From NCBI GenBank assembly GCA_023261745.1, contig JAGDXR010000042.1, positions 1,373 to 37,974 of the forward strand: a stretch of DNA of 36,602 nucleotides, given 5' to 3'. A program made the position numbers and the translations under genes. This document shows positions 19,691-29,322 of this stretch, one piece after another. The notes below the pieces were generated by a model. It made no database searches and had not been told where the DNA came from. It worked only from the letters and a program-made list of their open reading frames with translations. The DNA comes from Thermoplasmata archaeon (GTDB lineage Archaea > Thermoplasmatota > Thermoplasmata > Thermoplasmatales > ARK-15). Every line of letters starts with the position of its first letter. Position 1 is the first letter of the stretch.

Positions 19691-20477
19691 GTTTACCGAG
19701 AATGTGGTTTCTGAAATCACAAAGGATTATATTAAAAAGCTTTTAGAAAAGGGCACAAGGCTCGATGGCAGGACGGCGGATGAATACAGAAAAATTGAAG
19801 TTCAGAGAAATTTCATACCAAGAGCTGATGGTTCAGCACTCGTAAAAATTGGAAAAACTCAGGTTCTTGTAGGTGTAAAGGTTGAAAAGGGGCCACCGTT
19901 TCCAGACACACCGAATCTTGGAATACTGGCAACCAATGCCGAACTTGTTCCACTGGCCAGTCCAACATTTGAACCGGGTCCACCGGGAGAGGAGGCCATA
20001 GAACTGGCAAGGGTTGTTGACAGGGGGATAAGGGAAGGAAAGGTAATAGATCTGGAAAAACTCGTAATAAAGGAAAACGAACTCGTATGGGTTGTATTTG
20101 CGGATATTCATGTATTGGATTATGATGGAAACCTGTTTGACGCATCATCTCTTGCAACCATGATAGCATTGCTTAATACAAAGGTTCCTGCCAAAAGGAA
20201 TGATCTGGGTGAAGATTTCAACCTGCCCATAAATCACATAGCCGTAGCAAATACATTCGTAAAGATTGGAGACAATATTGTTGTTGATCCAAATCTTGAT
20301 GAGGAGAACATTGCAACGGCAAGGATAACAGTATCAACGACCGAAGATGGCAAAGTGCACGCAATACAGAAAGGCCTTGAAGGATCATTTACATATGAGG
20401 AAATACTGAATACAATAGATTCAGCAAAGAGGATAGGAAAAGATATAAGGGAGAACATCATATCTGGGGTGGATTGA
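19683..20477 (+). CDS. rrp42: Exosome complex component Rrp42
   Basis: RLDGRTADEYRKIEVQRNFIPRADGSALVKIGKTQVLVGVKVEKGPPFPDTPNLGIL. ATG 19683 (MSKFTENVV) overlaps the rrp41 stop. Confidence 0.95.
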   Translation: MSKFTENVVSEITKDYIKKLLEKGTRLDGRTADEYRKIEVQRNFIPRADGSALVKIGKTQVLVGVKVEKGPPFPDTPNLGILATNAELVPLASPTFEPGPPGEEAIELARVVDRGIREGKVIDLEKLVIKENELVWVVFADIHVLDYDGNLFDASSLATMIALLNTKVPAKRNDLGEDFNLPINHIAVANTFVKIGDNIVVDPNLDEENIATARITVSTTEDGKVHAIQKGLEGSFTYEEILNTIDSAKRIGKDIRENIISGVD

Positions 20478-20478
20478 T

Positions 20479-20739
20479 ATGTCTAGGAGGACAAAGAAGG
20501 TTGGCATTGCCGGGAGATTCGGGCCCAGGTATGGAGTTGCCCCCAAAAAGCAGTGGAAGGACATCATGGAACTGAGAATTCAGTATTATGAATGTCCCAG
20601 CTGTGGGCACAGGACATTGAGAAGGGTCAGCACATCCATCTGGGAATGCAGGAGATGCGGGTATACCTTTGCCGGAGGAGCTTACATTCCTTTTGTAAAG
20701 AAAGAAATATCAAAGGAGGGGGAAAATGTCAAACTTTAG
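20479..20739 (+). CDS. rpl37ae: Ribosomal protein L37Ae (eL43)
   Basis: MSRRTKKVGIAGRFGPRYGVAPKKQW, CPSCGHRTLRRVSTSIWECRRCGYTFAGGAY zinc ribbon. Confidence 0.95.
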   Translation: MSRRTKKVGIAGRFGPRYGVAPKKQWKDIMELRIQYYECPSCGHRTLRRVSTSIWECRRCGYTFAGGAYIPFVKKEISKEGENVKL

Positions 20740-20863
20740 ATGTGCCATATGTGGCAGAATACATGAAGGAGAACTCACTCCACAGAACCTTGTCTGTGAG
20801 TGTGGTTCAACAATATTTTACAAGGAGAGACCGAATACAAAGGTAACATTTTCATCTGATTAA
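20726..20863 (+). CDS. rpoP: DNA-directed RNA polymerase subunit P (Rpo12)
   Basis: Hand translation: MSNFRCAICGRIHEGELTPQNLVCECGSTIFYKERPNTKVTFSSD* (45 aa), CxxC + CxC zinc motif, SD ggaggggg upstream, overlaps rpl37ae by 14 nt. Not in supplied ORF track (too short). Confidence 0.93.
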   Translation: MSNFRCAICGRIHEGELTPQNLVCECGSTIFYKERPNTKVTFSSD

Positions 20864-20943
20864 ATATTTTATTCTTTATAGAAAGCAAATACCAAAAAAA
20901 TTTTTATTAACCGTGCAATCTCAGGTTACATTATAAATGGGGA

Positions 20944-23900
20944 ATGGTGAAAGTCTGTATGCGCATACAAATGGATGAAAGTGCAAGAAAGGCCTTGTTA
21001 TTATCGGTGGTACTGGCAGTTATAGTTATCCTGGGATTTTTCCTCAGGACGTATTATGTGCTTGGTGTTTCCGTACAGAGTAATTTTGGTGTGTCAGGCG
21101 GTTCAGACAGTTTTTACCATGAAAGGGTAATACAATATATTGTATCCACAGGCCATCAGCTCATAAGGGATCCTTTATTAAACTATCCGGTTGGGGCCAA
21201 CGATCCCAGACCTCCATTTTTTGAATGGTCTGTGGTTTCAATGGCATACATGTATTTACCATTCGTAAAGGGTATGGGGGATGCTCTTGGATATTCCCTG
21301 ATTTTAATTTCCGCAATATTTGGTGGTCTCATAGCAATACCGACATACCTTATGGGTGCAGAGGCGTTTAATAAGAGAGTTGGCATGATATCTGCATTGC
21401 TCATAGCAACAAGCGCATCCAACATGATGAGGAGTATGGCATCATGGGGAGGATATGATGTTACAATCCTGTTTTTTGCAATGTGGGCATGGTATTTCTT
21501 CCTCAAGGCAGTAAAAACGGTTAAATATGACGTCTGGGTGGAAAATTATTTTGACCGGAAATCGTTGTTGAGGGGAATAAGGGCTTACTTTTCAAACAAC
21601 GAAAGGTCACTTCTATATTCTGCTCTTGCTGGCATAAGTTTTGGGACAATCGTTCTTATGTGGCAGGGTTTTGCATATGTTGAGGTAATCATACTGCTCT
21701 ATGTTGTTTTTCAGGTTCTGTATAACAGAATAAGAAACACGTCATCATTCCATCTTTTCTGGATAACAGTCTTTCTTGGTTTATTTGCATATCCCCTGGC
21801 CATACCATTCTATTATGTTGATGTTACCAATATATTCACAAATACATATTTCAGCACACCTCTGTATATCTGGCTTTTCGTTCTGATTTTTATTTCAATT
21901 GTTGAAATAACTGACAGGATACCATGGACATTGACATTCACAATAATAATATTATTCATAGCAGGAGTTCTTCTTGCCGGAATATTATTTTTCCCGAGTA
22001 TAATGAGGTATGTTTATACAGGAGAAGGTTATTTTGTCAAAACACCAATATATGCAACCATTGCAGAAGCCCAATCACCCACCATGGGAGAAGTTGTCAT
22101 GAGTGTTGGAGTTGGGGTATTCTTCCTGTGGGTAGCCGGCCTGATTTTCATGATATGGGAGATGAGAAAGAAAAGGGCAGAATATTACATATATTTCATA
22201 ATATTCTCACTGATTTCCGTTTACATGGCATTTGCAGCGGCCAGGTTCATATATGAAGCCTCACCTGCATTTATAATTCCGGCGGCATACATGCTTGATA
22301 AGATAGTTGAAAGGTTGAAAATATATGAAATGGCTTCAAGCATTAAGGAACTCTCATTTTCATGGAGAACACTTTTAAGGAGAGGCATAAAATGGGGAAA
22401 GGTTTCAGCCATAATACTGATTGCATTTCTTGTCATTCTGCCCAACATGTGGGCTGCTGTGGATTCGGCAATACCGTTCAATACCAAGGCTCAATATGAT
22501 CAACAGGTATACAATATGATGCCATCATTCTTGAGGCCACAGAATTACACTCCACCATATTATTTGGGGGCATATGGCGTGGAAATAGATAACAATCAGA
22601 CTGATCCCTGGGTAATGGCACTGCAATGGTTTTCACAGCAGGACACTAACTATCCTCCAGCACAGAGGCCAGGTTTCATATCATGGTGGGATTACGGTTT
22701 TCAGGAAATAGAGCAGGGTCAACATCCTACCGTGGCAGACAACTTCCAGTATGGTTATCAGATAGCAGGTCAGGCACTGATGGCACAGAATGAATCCCAG
22801 GAAATATCGTTTTACATTGCAAGATTGCTGGATGCAACGCTATTCAACAGTACTTACGGATCTGGGGTACAGCATATACTAAATGAATATCTCGGTGAAA
22901 ATGAAACCGGAAAAATAATCCAGTATTATACGGTTTTGATGAAAAATCCAGAGCCTTATATAAAAGAAATAATATCAAATCCGAAATATTACGGTAATTT
23001 TTCAGCAAATCTATCCAATGTAAATGCAAAATATGTAATGATAATGGGAGACCTTTCTAACAAATATAATGAAAACACATTAATCAATCTATATGTATCT
23101 TTGGAGAGGTATACCGGTCTGGGAATAGATTATTTTGCAACGGATTACAGGCTGTTTCCATTATCCGGTATGGATACCGGTATATTTTATGCTCCTGCAT
23201 ATCTCTCTGGCAGGGTGACGGAAAACATCAATGGAGAATTCATACCGGTTGACTTTTACAATATTGTAGCCGTCGATGTGAACGGGAATATGTATCCCCT
23301 TAACCAGATTCCCGCCAATGCTCAGATAGTAAATTATGAAATTCAATACAAGCCAATGTTCTTCAATACAATGCTATACAGGGCATATGTAGGATATTCA
23401 GGAATCAATCTGGGGATGGGCCCACAGATACCAGGACTGTCATCAAATATGTCATATTATCCTGTAATGCCGGCATGGAATTTAACGCACTTTGAAGTCG
23501 TTTATTCAATGGCTTTCTGGAACCCTTATAAGGATTATCAGAATCATACAGGTGCATGGAGGCCGATTCCACTCCAGGAAGCATACTATCTGCAGAAGCA
23601 GGGAAATGGAACAGTGGTATTGTTTCCCTCAGCAAGGGATCTGCTGCAGCAGAATGTTATAATTTTGAAATTTTATCCTGGAGCAATAATAGAGGGAAGA
23701 ATATCACTGCCAAATGGTCAACCTTTATCGCATGTCCTTGTTACACTGGATGACCAGTACGGAATACCGCATACGTATGTATATACAAATTCTCAGGGTT
23801 ATTATAAATTATATGGAGTAGCAGGAAACGATACGATTATTGTATCAACCGATGGAGGGTTTAACAGTCTTTACCTTACAGAAAAAACCATACTGACATC

Positions 23901-26900
23901 CAGGCACATTTACATATCAAATGATCAGGCTCTGAGGATTGAGACAGGTCTAAATGAATATGGCATGCCAAATTATTATGTTCCTGAAAATTTCATTGTA
24001 AATGAATCAAATATAAATGGCATGGTGTTTTATCAGTTCAATAAAAATGCAACATTTTCATATGGAGATATTCCACTTGGAAATTCAACAATATATCTCG
24101 TTAACAGTACATATGGGTTAAACTACTCATCAACTGTAAAAAATACAGGTTATTATTCCATAAATAATATAATACCTCATTATTATAACATATACATAAA
24201 AGTAAACAATACATTCAGTTACATAGGAAATGTAACCATGACACCGGGAGAAAATCTCACAAAGGATATTCCGATAAAACCGGGTGTCATCCAGGGACTG
24301 GTTCTCTATCCTAACGGCACGGCTGTAAAAAATCCAGTACTCAAATTATCAAATGGTATCGTTGTCAGGGGTACCGTTTTTGGTGAATATACCATATATA
24401 CACCTCCGGGCACGTTTGTCCTTTCAGTGATAAAGAATGGATATTATGCAAAGCCCATAAAGGTATCAATACTCAACTGGGGAATGAACACAACGGAAGA
24501 TATAACACTGAGTGCTTCATACAATGTTACTTTAAAGGTATTTTTGAACAATCAGGCCGTTGAGGGTGCCATGGTCAGATTGATAGATGAATTCAATTTC
24601 CAGAATGAATTCATATTTTATTCGAATTCCAATGGCATAATATATGGCCAGCTACCTTATGGATATTATTCCATTTATGCTCTATACAGCGAAAATGGGA
24701 ATACCTATTCATACATTGGAAACCTGACCGCAAATAATACTGGCATGATTAATATCAATTTGAGGATTTCCTATCCCGTATACGGATATGTTTATGCAGG
24801 CAAATTAAGGGAAGGAAATGTTGAAGTGATGTTTTTAAACGGCTATAATTTTATAAGACTATATACCAACAGTTCAGGATATTACTACGTTTACCTTCCA
24901 CAGGGTATATACAATGTGGGAACATATTATACAAACAGTTCAGAATATTATTCATATTATGGCCAGGTTACGGTGACTGCACCAATTCAAACCGATCTAT
25001 ATATGTCAAAGGCATTTTCAGTAAACGGTTCCCTGATATCCGGAATGCTCAGGATGAAAATGGGTGTAGTATTCCTCAAAGGGCCTGAAGGTGTAATGTA
25101 TGAAACATACGTTTCACCGGATGGGGATTTCTATTTCTATCCCAATTTTAATAATTACAAAATATATGCATTTATACCGGGTTATTATGTTAATAACATA
25201 TCACAGATGAAGAATTTCATACAGGTCAATCTCAACCCCCAGCCTGTAAGATTATACGGCCACCTAAATTATTCAGAATATTACAATGGAACTGTAAAAA
25301 TAATATTCGAGAGCGGAAAGAATATGTATTACATTGAAACGGACAACAGATCATATTCAATTTATCTGCCTCCGGGATCATACAATGTATCTGTGGAAGC
25401 CAGTGGCCTCATGGCAACGCCAGATGTGACATTCATAGGTATAAATAACGGTGAAGGATTCTTAAACCAGAATATATACATCGATCTCAGGGCAAGGGTA
25501 ACAATCCTCCCCTATTCAGATAACATATTCTGGTTCTATCCTAACGGTTCCATAGCAAGTTATGGAAACAACGTATCATTATCCCCAGGATATTACACAT
25601 ACTATATTTACAGTGGAAGTCTCGGTTACATTGGATCAATATTCGTGAATTCATCCATCATATTCCAGACTGAAATGGTTAAATCTTATATTGCCAATAT
25701 AAATATTCAGAATTATACCGGAACAGTTAAACTGTTTATACAGTACAATGGCCATATCATATCAAAGCCAGTCATGAACAGGGTATCCCTTGTATTACCT
25801 GAAGGATTTTACCATTTCTACATAAACGAAATAATAAACGGTATGATTCCAGTATCCATTTCAGCATCTTCATATGCATTTGTATACATGAATACAAATG
25901 TTTATCTTCATATACAGTCATCACCGTACTTTGTGAGACTTTCAGGTAAAATAAATTCGGGTGGTTATTACACGAATATCATGCTTTATGGAAAATACAA
26001 TTATTCATTTGGAGGTTATTTAAATTATAATATTTCTGTATATCCAGGCAATTATGTGATATATGCATATACGTTATCCGGAATCCCTGAATCCTATATT
26101 GGATCCCTATCCGTTTTAAATTCGGAAGTCTTCAATATCAATCTTACAAAATCAAAAATTTATTATTTAAATCCCGTCGTACCCGGACATTCTTTCATGG
26201 GAACATTTAACATTTACAACGGTACATTCAATTTAACCCTGAATTATATCGGTTTGCCGGTTGAAATGGTATTAAAACCAGGTAATTACAGTTTATATGG
26301 AATATACAACACAACAGAATACGGTGTAGATGTAAAATATATAATTAATACCTCATATTCATTTGGCAATGAGGAATACATCAATCTTATATTCACAAGG
26401 GAAAATGTCAATTCCATAGAGATGAACGTTCTGACACCCAGGATCAATGCAGCAGTTGGTCAGAAACTTGTATATTATGTGGAAATTGTCAACAACGGAA
26501 ATCTTCCTGAGAATGTTACCCTTGAAAGCGTTCAGATGTGGAATGTGACATTCAATCAGACCAGGCTATTCATCATGCCATCTGAATCGAGGATTGTAAA
26601 GGCCTATTATACGGTTCAGAATACAGATACGCTCGGTCTAAATTACGTACAGATCAGGGCCTTATATGCAAACGACCTTGTTGCAGGAGCTTCTCTTCTC
26701 GTCAACGTTTCTCCATACCATTATGTATTCGTAAAATTCGGCAATCCATACGTAAATGGAAATGAAATAATCTTAAACTTCACGGTATACAATCATGGCA
26801 ATGTCAACGAAAATGTTTCATTCAGCATTCTCAATTCCATTGAATTGGATTCACTCGGATGGCATTCAAGGATCTTCAGACCTTCAAGCAACAATACATA

Positions 26901-27198
26901 TGCGGAGGTCTACACATATTCAGACACGAATATTACAGTGATATTAATTCCATACAGGTCCACATTTGCACCCATGATAAATATAGGAATATCCCTGAAT
27001 TATTCTAACATTCAGTATACAGCATATACAAACCTGACGGTACCTTCACTGGGCAATGTGTACGAGAAAATAGAAACCGGTAATATCACATACAATATAC
27101 CGAACTATAATATGGAAATAGAATATATTCTTATTGCATCCGCCGTGCTATTTTTCATATCTTTAACATACATTATGTTCAGGAGGGTTAGAAAATGA
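20944..27198 (+). CDS. aglB: Stt3/AglB-type oligosaccharyltransferase with giant C-terminal extracellular beta-repeat extension
   Basis: Multi-TM N-terminus with GGSDSFYHERVIQYI, NDPRPPFFEW and WWDYGFQEIEQGQ (WWDYG catalytic-site motif). After ~aa 910, CarboxypepD_reg-like GAIIEGRISLPNGQPLSHVLVTLDDQYGIPHTYVYTNSQGYYKLYGV and many LPxGxYxxY-like repeats; C-terminal TM IEYILIASAVLFFISLTYIMFRRVRK. Continuous ORF. Confidence 0.9.
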   Translation: MVKVCMRIQMDESARKALLLSVVLAVIVILGFFLRTYYVLGVSVQSNFGVSGGSDSFYHERVIQYIVSTGHQLIRDPLLNYPVGANDPRPPFFEWSVVSMAYMYLPFVKGMGDALGYSLILISAIFGGLIAIPTYLMGAEAFNKRVGMISALLIATSASNMMRSMASWGGYDVTILFFAMWAWYFFLKAVKTVKYDVWVENYFDRKSLLRGIRAYFSNNERSLLYSALAGISFGTIVLMWQGFAYVEVIILLYVVFQVLYNRIRNTSSFHLFWITVFLGLFAYPLAIPFYYVDVTNIFTNTYFSTPLYIWLFVLIFISIVEITDRIPWTLTFTIIILFIAGVLLAGILFFPSIMRYVYTGEGYFVKTPIYATIAEAQSPTMGEVVMSVGVGVFFLWVAGLIFMIWEMRKKRAEYYIYFIIFSLISVYMAFAAARFIYEASPAFIIPAAYMLDKIVERLKIYEMASSIKELSFSWRTLLRRGIKWGKVSAIILIAFLVILPNMWAAVDSAIPFNTKAQYDQQVYNMMPSFLRPQNYTPPYYLGAYGVEIDNNQTDPWVMALQWFSQQDTNYPPAQRPGFISWWDYGFQEIEQGQHPTVADNFQYGYQIAGQALMAQNESQEISFYIARLLDATLFNSTYGSGVQHILNEYLGENETGKIIQYYTVLMKNPEPYIKEIISNPKYYGNFSANLSNVNAKYVMIMGDLSNKYNENTLINLYVSLERYTGLGIDYFATDYRLFPLSGMDTGIFYAPAYLSGRVTENINGEFIPVDFYNIVAVDVNGNMYPLNQIPANAQIVNYEIQYKPMFFNTMLYRAYVGYSGINLGMGPQIPGLSSNMSYYPVMPAWNLTHFEVVYSMAFWNPYKDYQNHTGAWRPIPLQEAYYLQKQGNGTVVLFPSARDLLQQNVIILKFYPGAIIEGRISLPNGQPLSHVLVTLDDQYGIPHTYVYTNSQGYYKLYGVAGNDTIIVSTDGGFNSLYLTEKTILTSRHIYISNDQALRIETGLNEYGMPNYYVPENFIVNESNINGMVFYQFNKNATFSYGDIPLGNSTIYLVNSTYGLNYSSTVKNTGYYSINNIIPHYYNIYIKVNNTFSYIGNVTMTPGENLTKDIPIKPGVIQGLVLYPNGTAVKNPVLKLSNGIVVRGTVFGEYTIYTPPGTFVLSVIKNGYYAKPIKVSILNWGMNTTEDITLSASYNVTLKVFLNNQAVEGAMVRLIDEFNFQNEFIFYSNSNGIIYGQLPYGYYSIYALYSENGNTYSYIGNLTANNTGMININLRISYPVYGYVYAGKLREGNVEVMFLNGYNFIRLYTNSSGYYYVYLPQGIYNVGTYYTNSSEYYSYYGQVTVTAPIQTDLYMSKAFSVNGSLISGMLRMKMGVVFLKGPEGVMYETYVSPDGDFYFYPNFNNYKIYAFIPGYYVNNISQMKNFIQVNLNPQPVRLYGHLNYSEYYNGTVKIIFESGKNMYYIETDNRSYSIYLPPGSYNVSVEASGLMATPDVTFIGINNGEGFLNQNIYIDLRARVTILPYSDNIFWFYPNGSIASYGNNVSLSPGYYTYYIYSGSLGYIGSIFVNSSIIFQTEMVKSYIANINIQNYTGTVKLFIQYNGHIISKPVMNRVSLVLPEGFYHFYINEIINGMIPVSISASSYAFVYMNTNVYLHIQSSPYFVRLSGKINSGGYYTNIMLYGKYNYSFGGYLNYNISVYPGNYVIYAYTLSGIPESYIGSLSVLNSEVFNINLTKSKIYYLNPVVPGHSFMGTFNIYNGTFNLTLNYIGLPVEMVLKPGNYSLYGIYNTTEYGVDVKYIINTSYSFGNEEYINLIFTRENVNSIEMNVLTPRINAAVGQKLVYYVEIVNNGNLPENVTLESVQMWNVTFNQTRLFIMPSESRIVKAYYTVQNTDTLGLNYVQIRALYANDLVAGASLLVNVSPYHYVFVKFGNPYVNGNEIILNFTVYNHGNVNENVSFSILNSIELDSLGWHSRIFRPSSNNTYAEVYTYSDTNITVILIPYRSTFAPMINIGISLNYSNIQYTAYTNLTVPSLGNVYEKIETGNITYNIPNYNMEIEYILIASAVLFFISLTYIMFRRVRK

Positions 27199-27947
27199 AG
27201 AAATTCATTTTCCTTTTATTTGTAATTATGCTATTATTCTCATCATCATTTTCCCTCTCATCACCCGTGACTGTCAATGTTTCTGGTCCAAGTATGGTGG
27301 GAGCTAATACAACACATGAATATTCGATTTCGGTTAACGGTTATTTCTATAAATTTGGATATCACCTTTTACTCACAGGGGAGAATCTCAGCGGACTGAA
27401 ACAGGTTGAATACACCGGAATATCATATAATGGTCACTTCAAAATAAATATTACATTTCCCTCCATGCCACAGACCGTGATTCTTGTAATCATGGGCTTT
27501 GGGTACTATGAAAATTCCACGATCGCATATTCACAGATAGTTAAATATACCATAAATGTTGTTAAATCAATACCTTTCATTGTAAAAATAACAAACCCAT
27601 CATCCATGTGGATATATAAGGTCAATATTTCATATTATCTAAACGGTCAATTCATAGGTAACCAGACTTTAAATTCAATAGGGCCAAACCAGCAGGAAAA
27701 TATAACGTACTATTATGTTGGTACTATAAATTCTGGCACGAATTATCTGACAGTAAAACTTAATTCAAGTGTTCTTAAATTTTCAAATTATTCAAGTGTT
27801 TATACAATTGGATTCTATTATGGACAGCCCCCTGATTATTCATGGGCATGGTACATTTTTGCGGTTGTTGTCATAGTTATAATATTTTTCATTTACATGG
27901 CAGAGTTTTCAAGAAAAAGAAGGCCAAGACCAAAATGGAAAAAATAA
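27195..27947 (+). CDS. Secreted/membrane-anchored beta-sandwich protein coupled to aglB, function unknown
   Basis: Signal peptide FIFLLFVIMLLFSSSFSLSS, N-glycosylation sequons, C-terminal TM WAWYIFAVVVIVIIFFIYMAEF; ATGA overlap with the aglB stop. Confidence 0.75.
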   Translation: MKKFIFLLFVIMLLFSSSFSLSSPVTVNVSGPSMVGANTTHEYSISVNGYFYKFGYHLLLTGENLSGLKQVEYTGISYNGHFKINITFPSMPQTVILVIMGFGYYENSTIAYSQIVKYTINVVKSIPFIVKITNPSSMWIYKVNISYYLNGQFIGNQTLNSIGPNQQENITYYYVGTINSGTNYLTVKLNSSVLKFSNYSSVYTIGFYYGQPPDYSWAWYIFAVVVIVIIFFIYMAEFSRKRRPRPKWKK

Positions 27948-27949
27948 AC

Positions 27950-28663
27950 CTATTTTTTTCTTTTTTCTAATTCAATTGCCTCATCCATTGTTATGTTTCC
28001 CCTTATAACCAGTATGGCTAGTTCTCTGGATATTGTAATTTCATTATTGCTCTGTATCCTGCTTATTCTCTGAACATCCCTTATCTGGCCCGACCTTATT
28101 CTGTTTTTCATTTTTCTTTTTATGAATTCACCATTTTTCGCGGCTATCTTTTTTGCAGCTTCAATATTTCTGTTTTTAGCAGGTGTAGTTTTATCTTCAT
28201 CCACAATTTCCACATCGTAATCCCTGTATAATGAATTGACAATTATGTTTCTTCTGTGGATATCCCCCCTGCCTATTTTTATTGAAAATTTTTCAGGTCT
28301 ATAATCTGCGTATATTTTATCAATAATGTCCCGGACCTTAAATGGAGAAGTGATCTCTAATCCTTCCAGCATATATCCGTCTCCAAGTACAACTATCCCT
28401 GTCCTGACACCTGGATCTATACCTATTATGATTTCATCAAACCTTTTTTTTCCATAGAGATAGCTGAGAGATTCCCTTACAGCCCTCTCAGGATCACTGT
28501 CTCTCACAGCATTCATGAATGATATATCTGTATCGGTTATTACAGCAGCCACATTTTTATATTCTCCCTCATGGAGGTCCACAAATTCTATTTCCCTCAA
28601 TTTCAATTCTTTCAGGAGCATGTAATAATACTTGGGATTTTCAACAAAAATGCCAAGTTTCAT
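27950..28663 (-). CDS. Predicted RuvC-like / RNase H-fold nuclease
   Basis: IIIGIDPGVRTGIVVLGDGYMLEGLEI is a RuvC-type IGIDPGxxxTG strand; further acidic residues in VEIVDEDKTTPAKNRN and SGQIRDVQRISRIQ. Start overlaps upstream gene stop. Confidence 0.6.
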   Translation of the reverse strand: MKLGIFVENPKYYYMLLKELKLREIEFVDLHEGEYKNVAAVITDTDISFMNAVRDSDPERAVRESLSYLYGKKRFDEIIIGIDPGVRTGIVVLGDGYMLEGLEITSPFKVRDIIDKIYADYRPEKFSIKIGRGDIHRRNIIVNSLYRDYDVEIVDEDKTTPAKNRNIEAAKKIAAKNGEFIKRKMKNRIRSGQIRDVQRISRIQSNNEITISRELAILVIRGNITMDEAIELEKRKK

Positions 28664-29322
28664 TCATTCTCTCCCCTGTAATATCTGCAGTATTCATTCA
28701 AAGGACATTCATTACATACCGGTATCTTTTTACAGTAATTTTTACCCAGTTCCACAAGAAGGGCATGGAATTCTTTCAGATCATTCACATCTTTAAATAT
28801 GTTCATAACGTTTTTCTTTATATCCTCCCTCTTTTCAGGCAATCCCATTCTTCCAAATATCCTTATAGTATATGAATCAACCACAAAAACCGGTTTATCC
28901 AGTGCGTATAATAATATGCTTTCAGCTGTTTCACAGCCAACACCATTCAGGGAAAGAAGATATTCCATCACCTTTTCCGTATCCATATTTCTCATATTTT
29001 CGATATTGCCAAAATCCTTTAAAATAACAAGAGATATGTTTTTCAGTCTGATGGCCTTCTGCCTATAAAATCCGGATGGTTTAATTAATTCTGCAAGAAA
29101 ATCGATATCTGTTTCGGCAATTTTTTTTAAATCCAGAAGGTTATTTTCCTTTAAATTTTTAATAGCCTTTTTAACATTTCTCCATGAAGTATTTTGGGTT
29201 AAAATAGCCCCAACTACAACCTCATAGGAAGTTTCTGCCGGCCACCATCCCTGATGACCAAAAAATTCTAAAAGTATGTGATAAATTTTTTCTATTTCTT
29301 CATTTATTGTTGAGAAAATCAT
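28660..29322 (-). CDS. Endonuclease III-related HhH-GPD protein with FeS-cluster loop (COG2231-like)
   Basis: WWPAETSYEVVVGAILTQNTSWRNVKKAIKNL, LLSLNGVGCETAESILLYALDKPVFVVDSYTIRIFGRMG, CKKIPVCNECPLNEYC. Confidence 0.88.
   Translation of the reverse strand: MIFSTINEEIEKIYHILLEFFGHQGWWPAETSYEVVVGAILTQNTSWRNVKKAIKNLKENNLLDLKKIAETDIDFLAELIKPSGFYRQKAIRLKNISLVILKDFGNIENMRNMDTEKVMEYLLSLNGVGCETAESILLYALDKPVFVVDSYTIRIFGRMGLPEKREDIKKNVMNIFKDVNDLKEFHALLVELGKNYCKKIPVCNECPLNEYCRYYRGENE

Noticed and set aside
19813-20169. 118-aa and 92-aa antisense ORFs opposite rrp42
   Set aside because: Spurious; Rrp42 is unambiguous on the plus strand.
20592-20846. 84-aa plus-strand ORF in another frame over rpl37ae/rpoP
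   Set aside because: Both real genes explain the region; the alternative frame has no motif.
28519-29068. Plus-strand ORFs (118 and 89 aa) opposite the RuvC-like/endoIII-like genes
   Set aside because: Antisense to better supported genes; no motif or ribosome-binding site evident.
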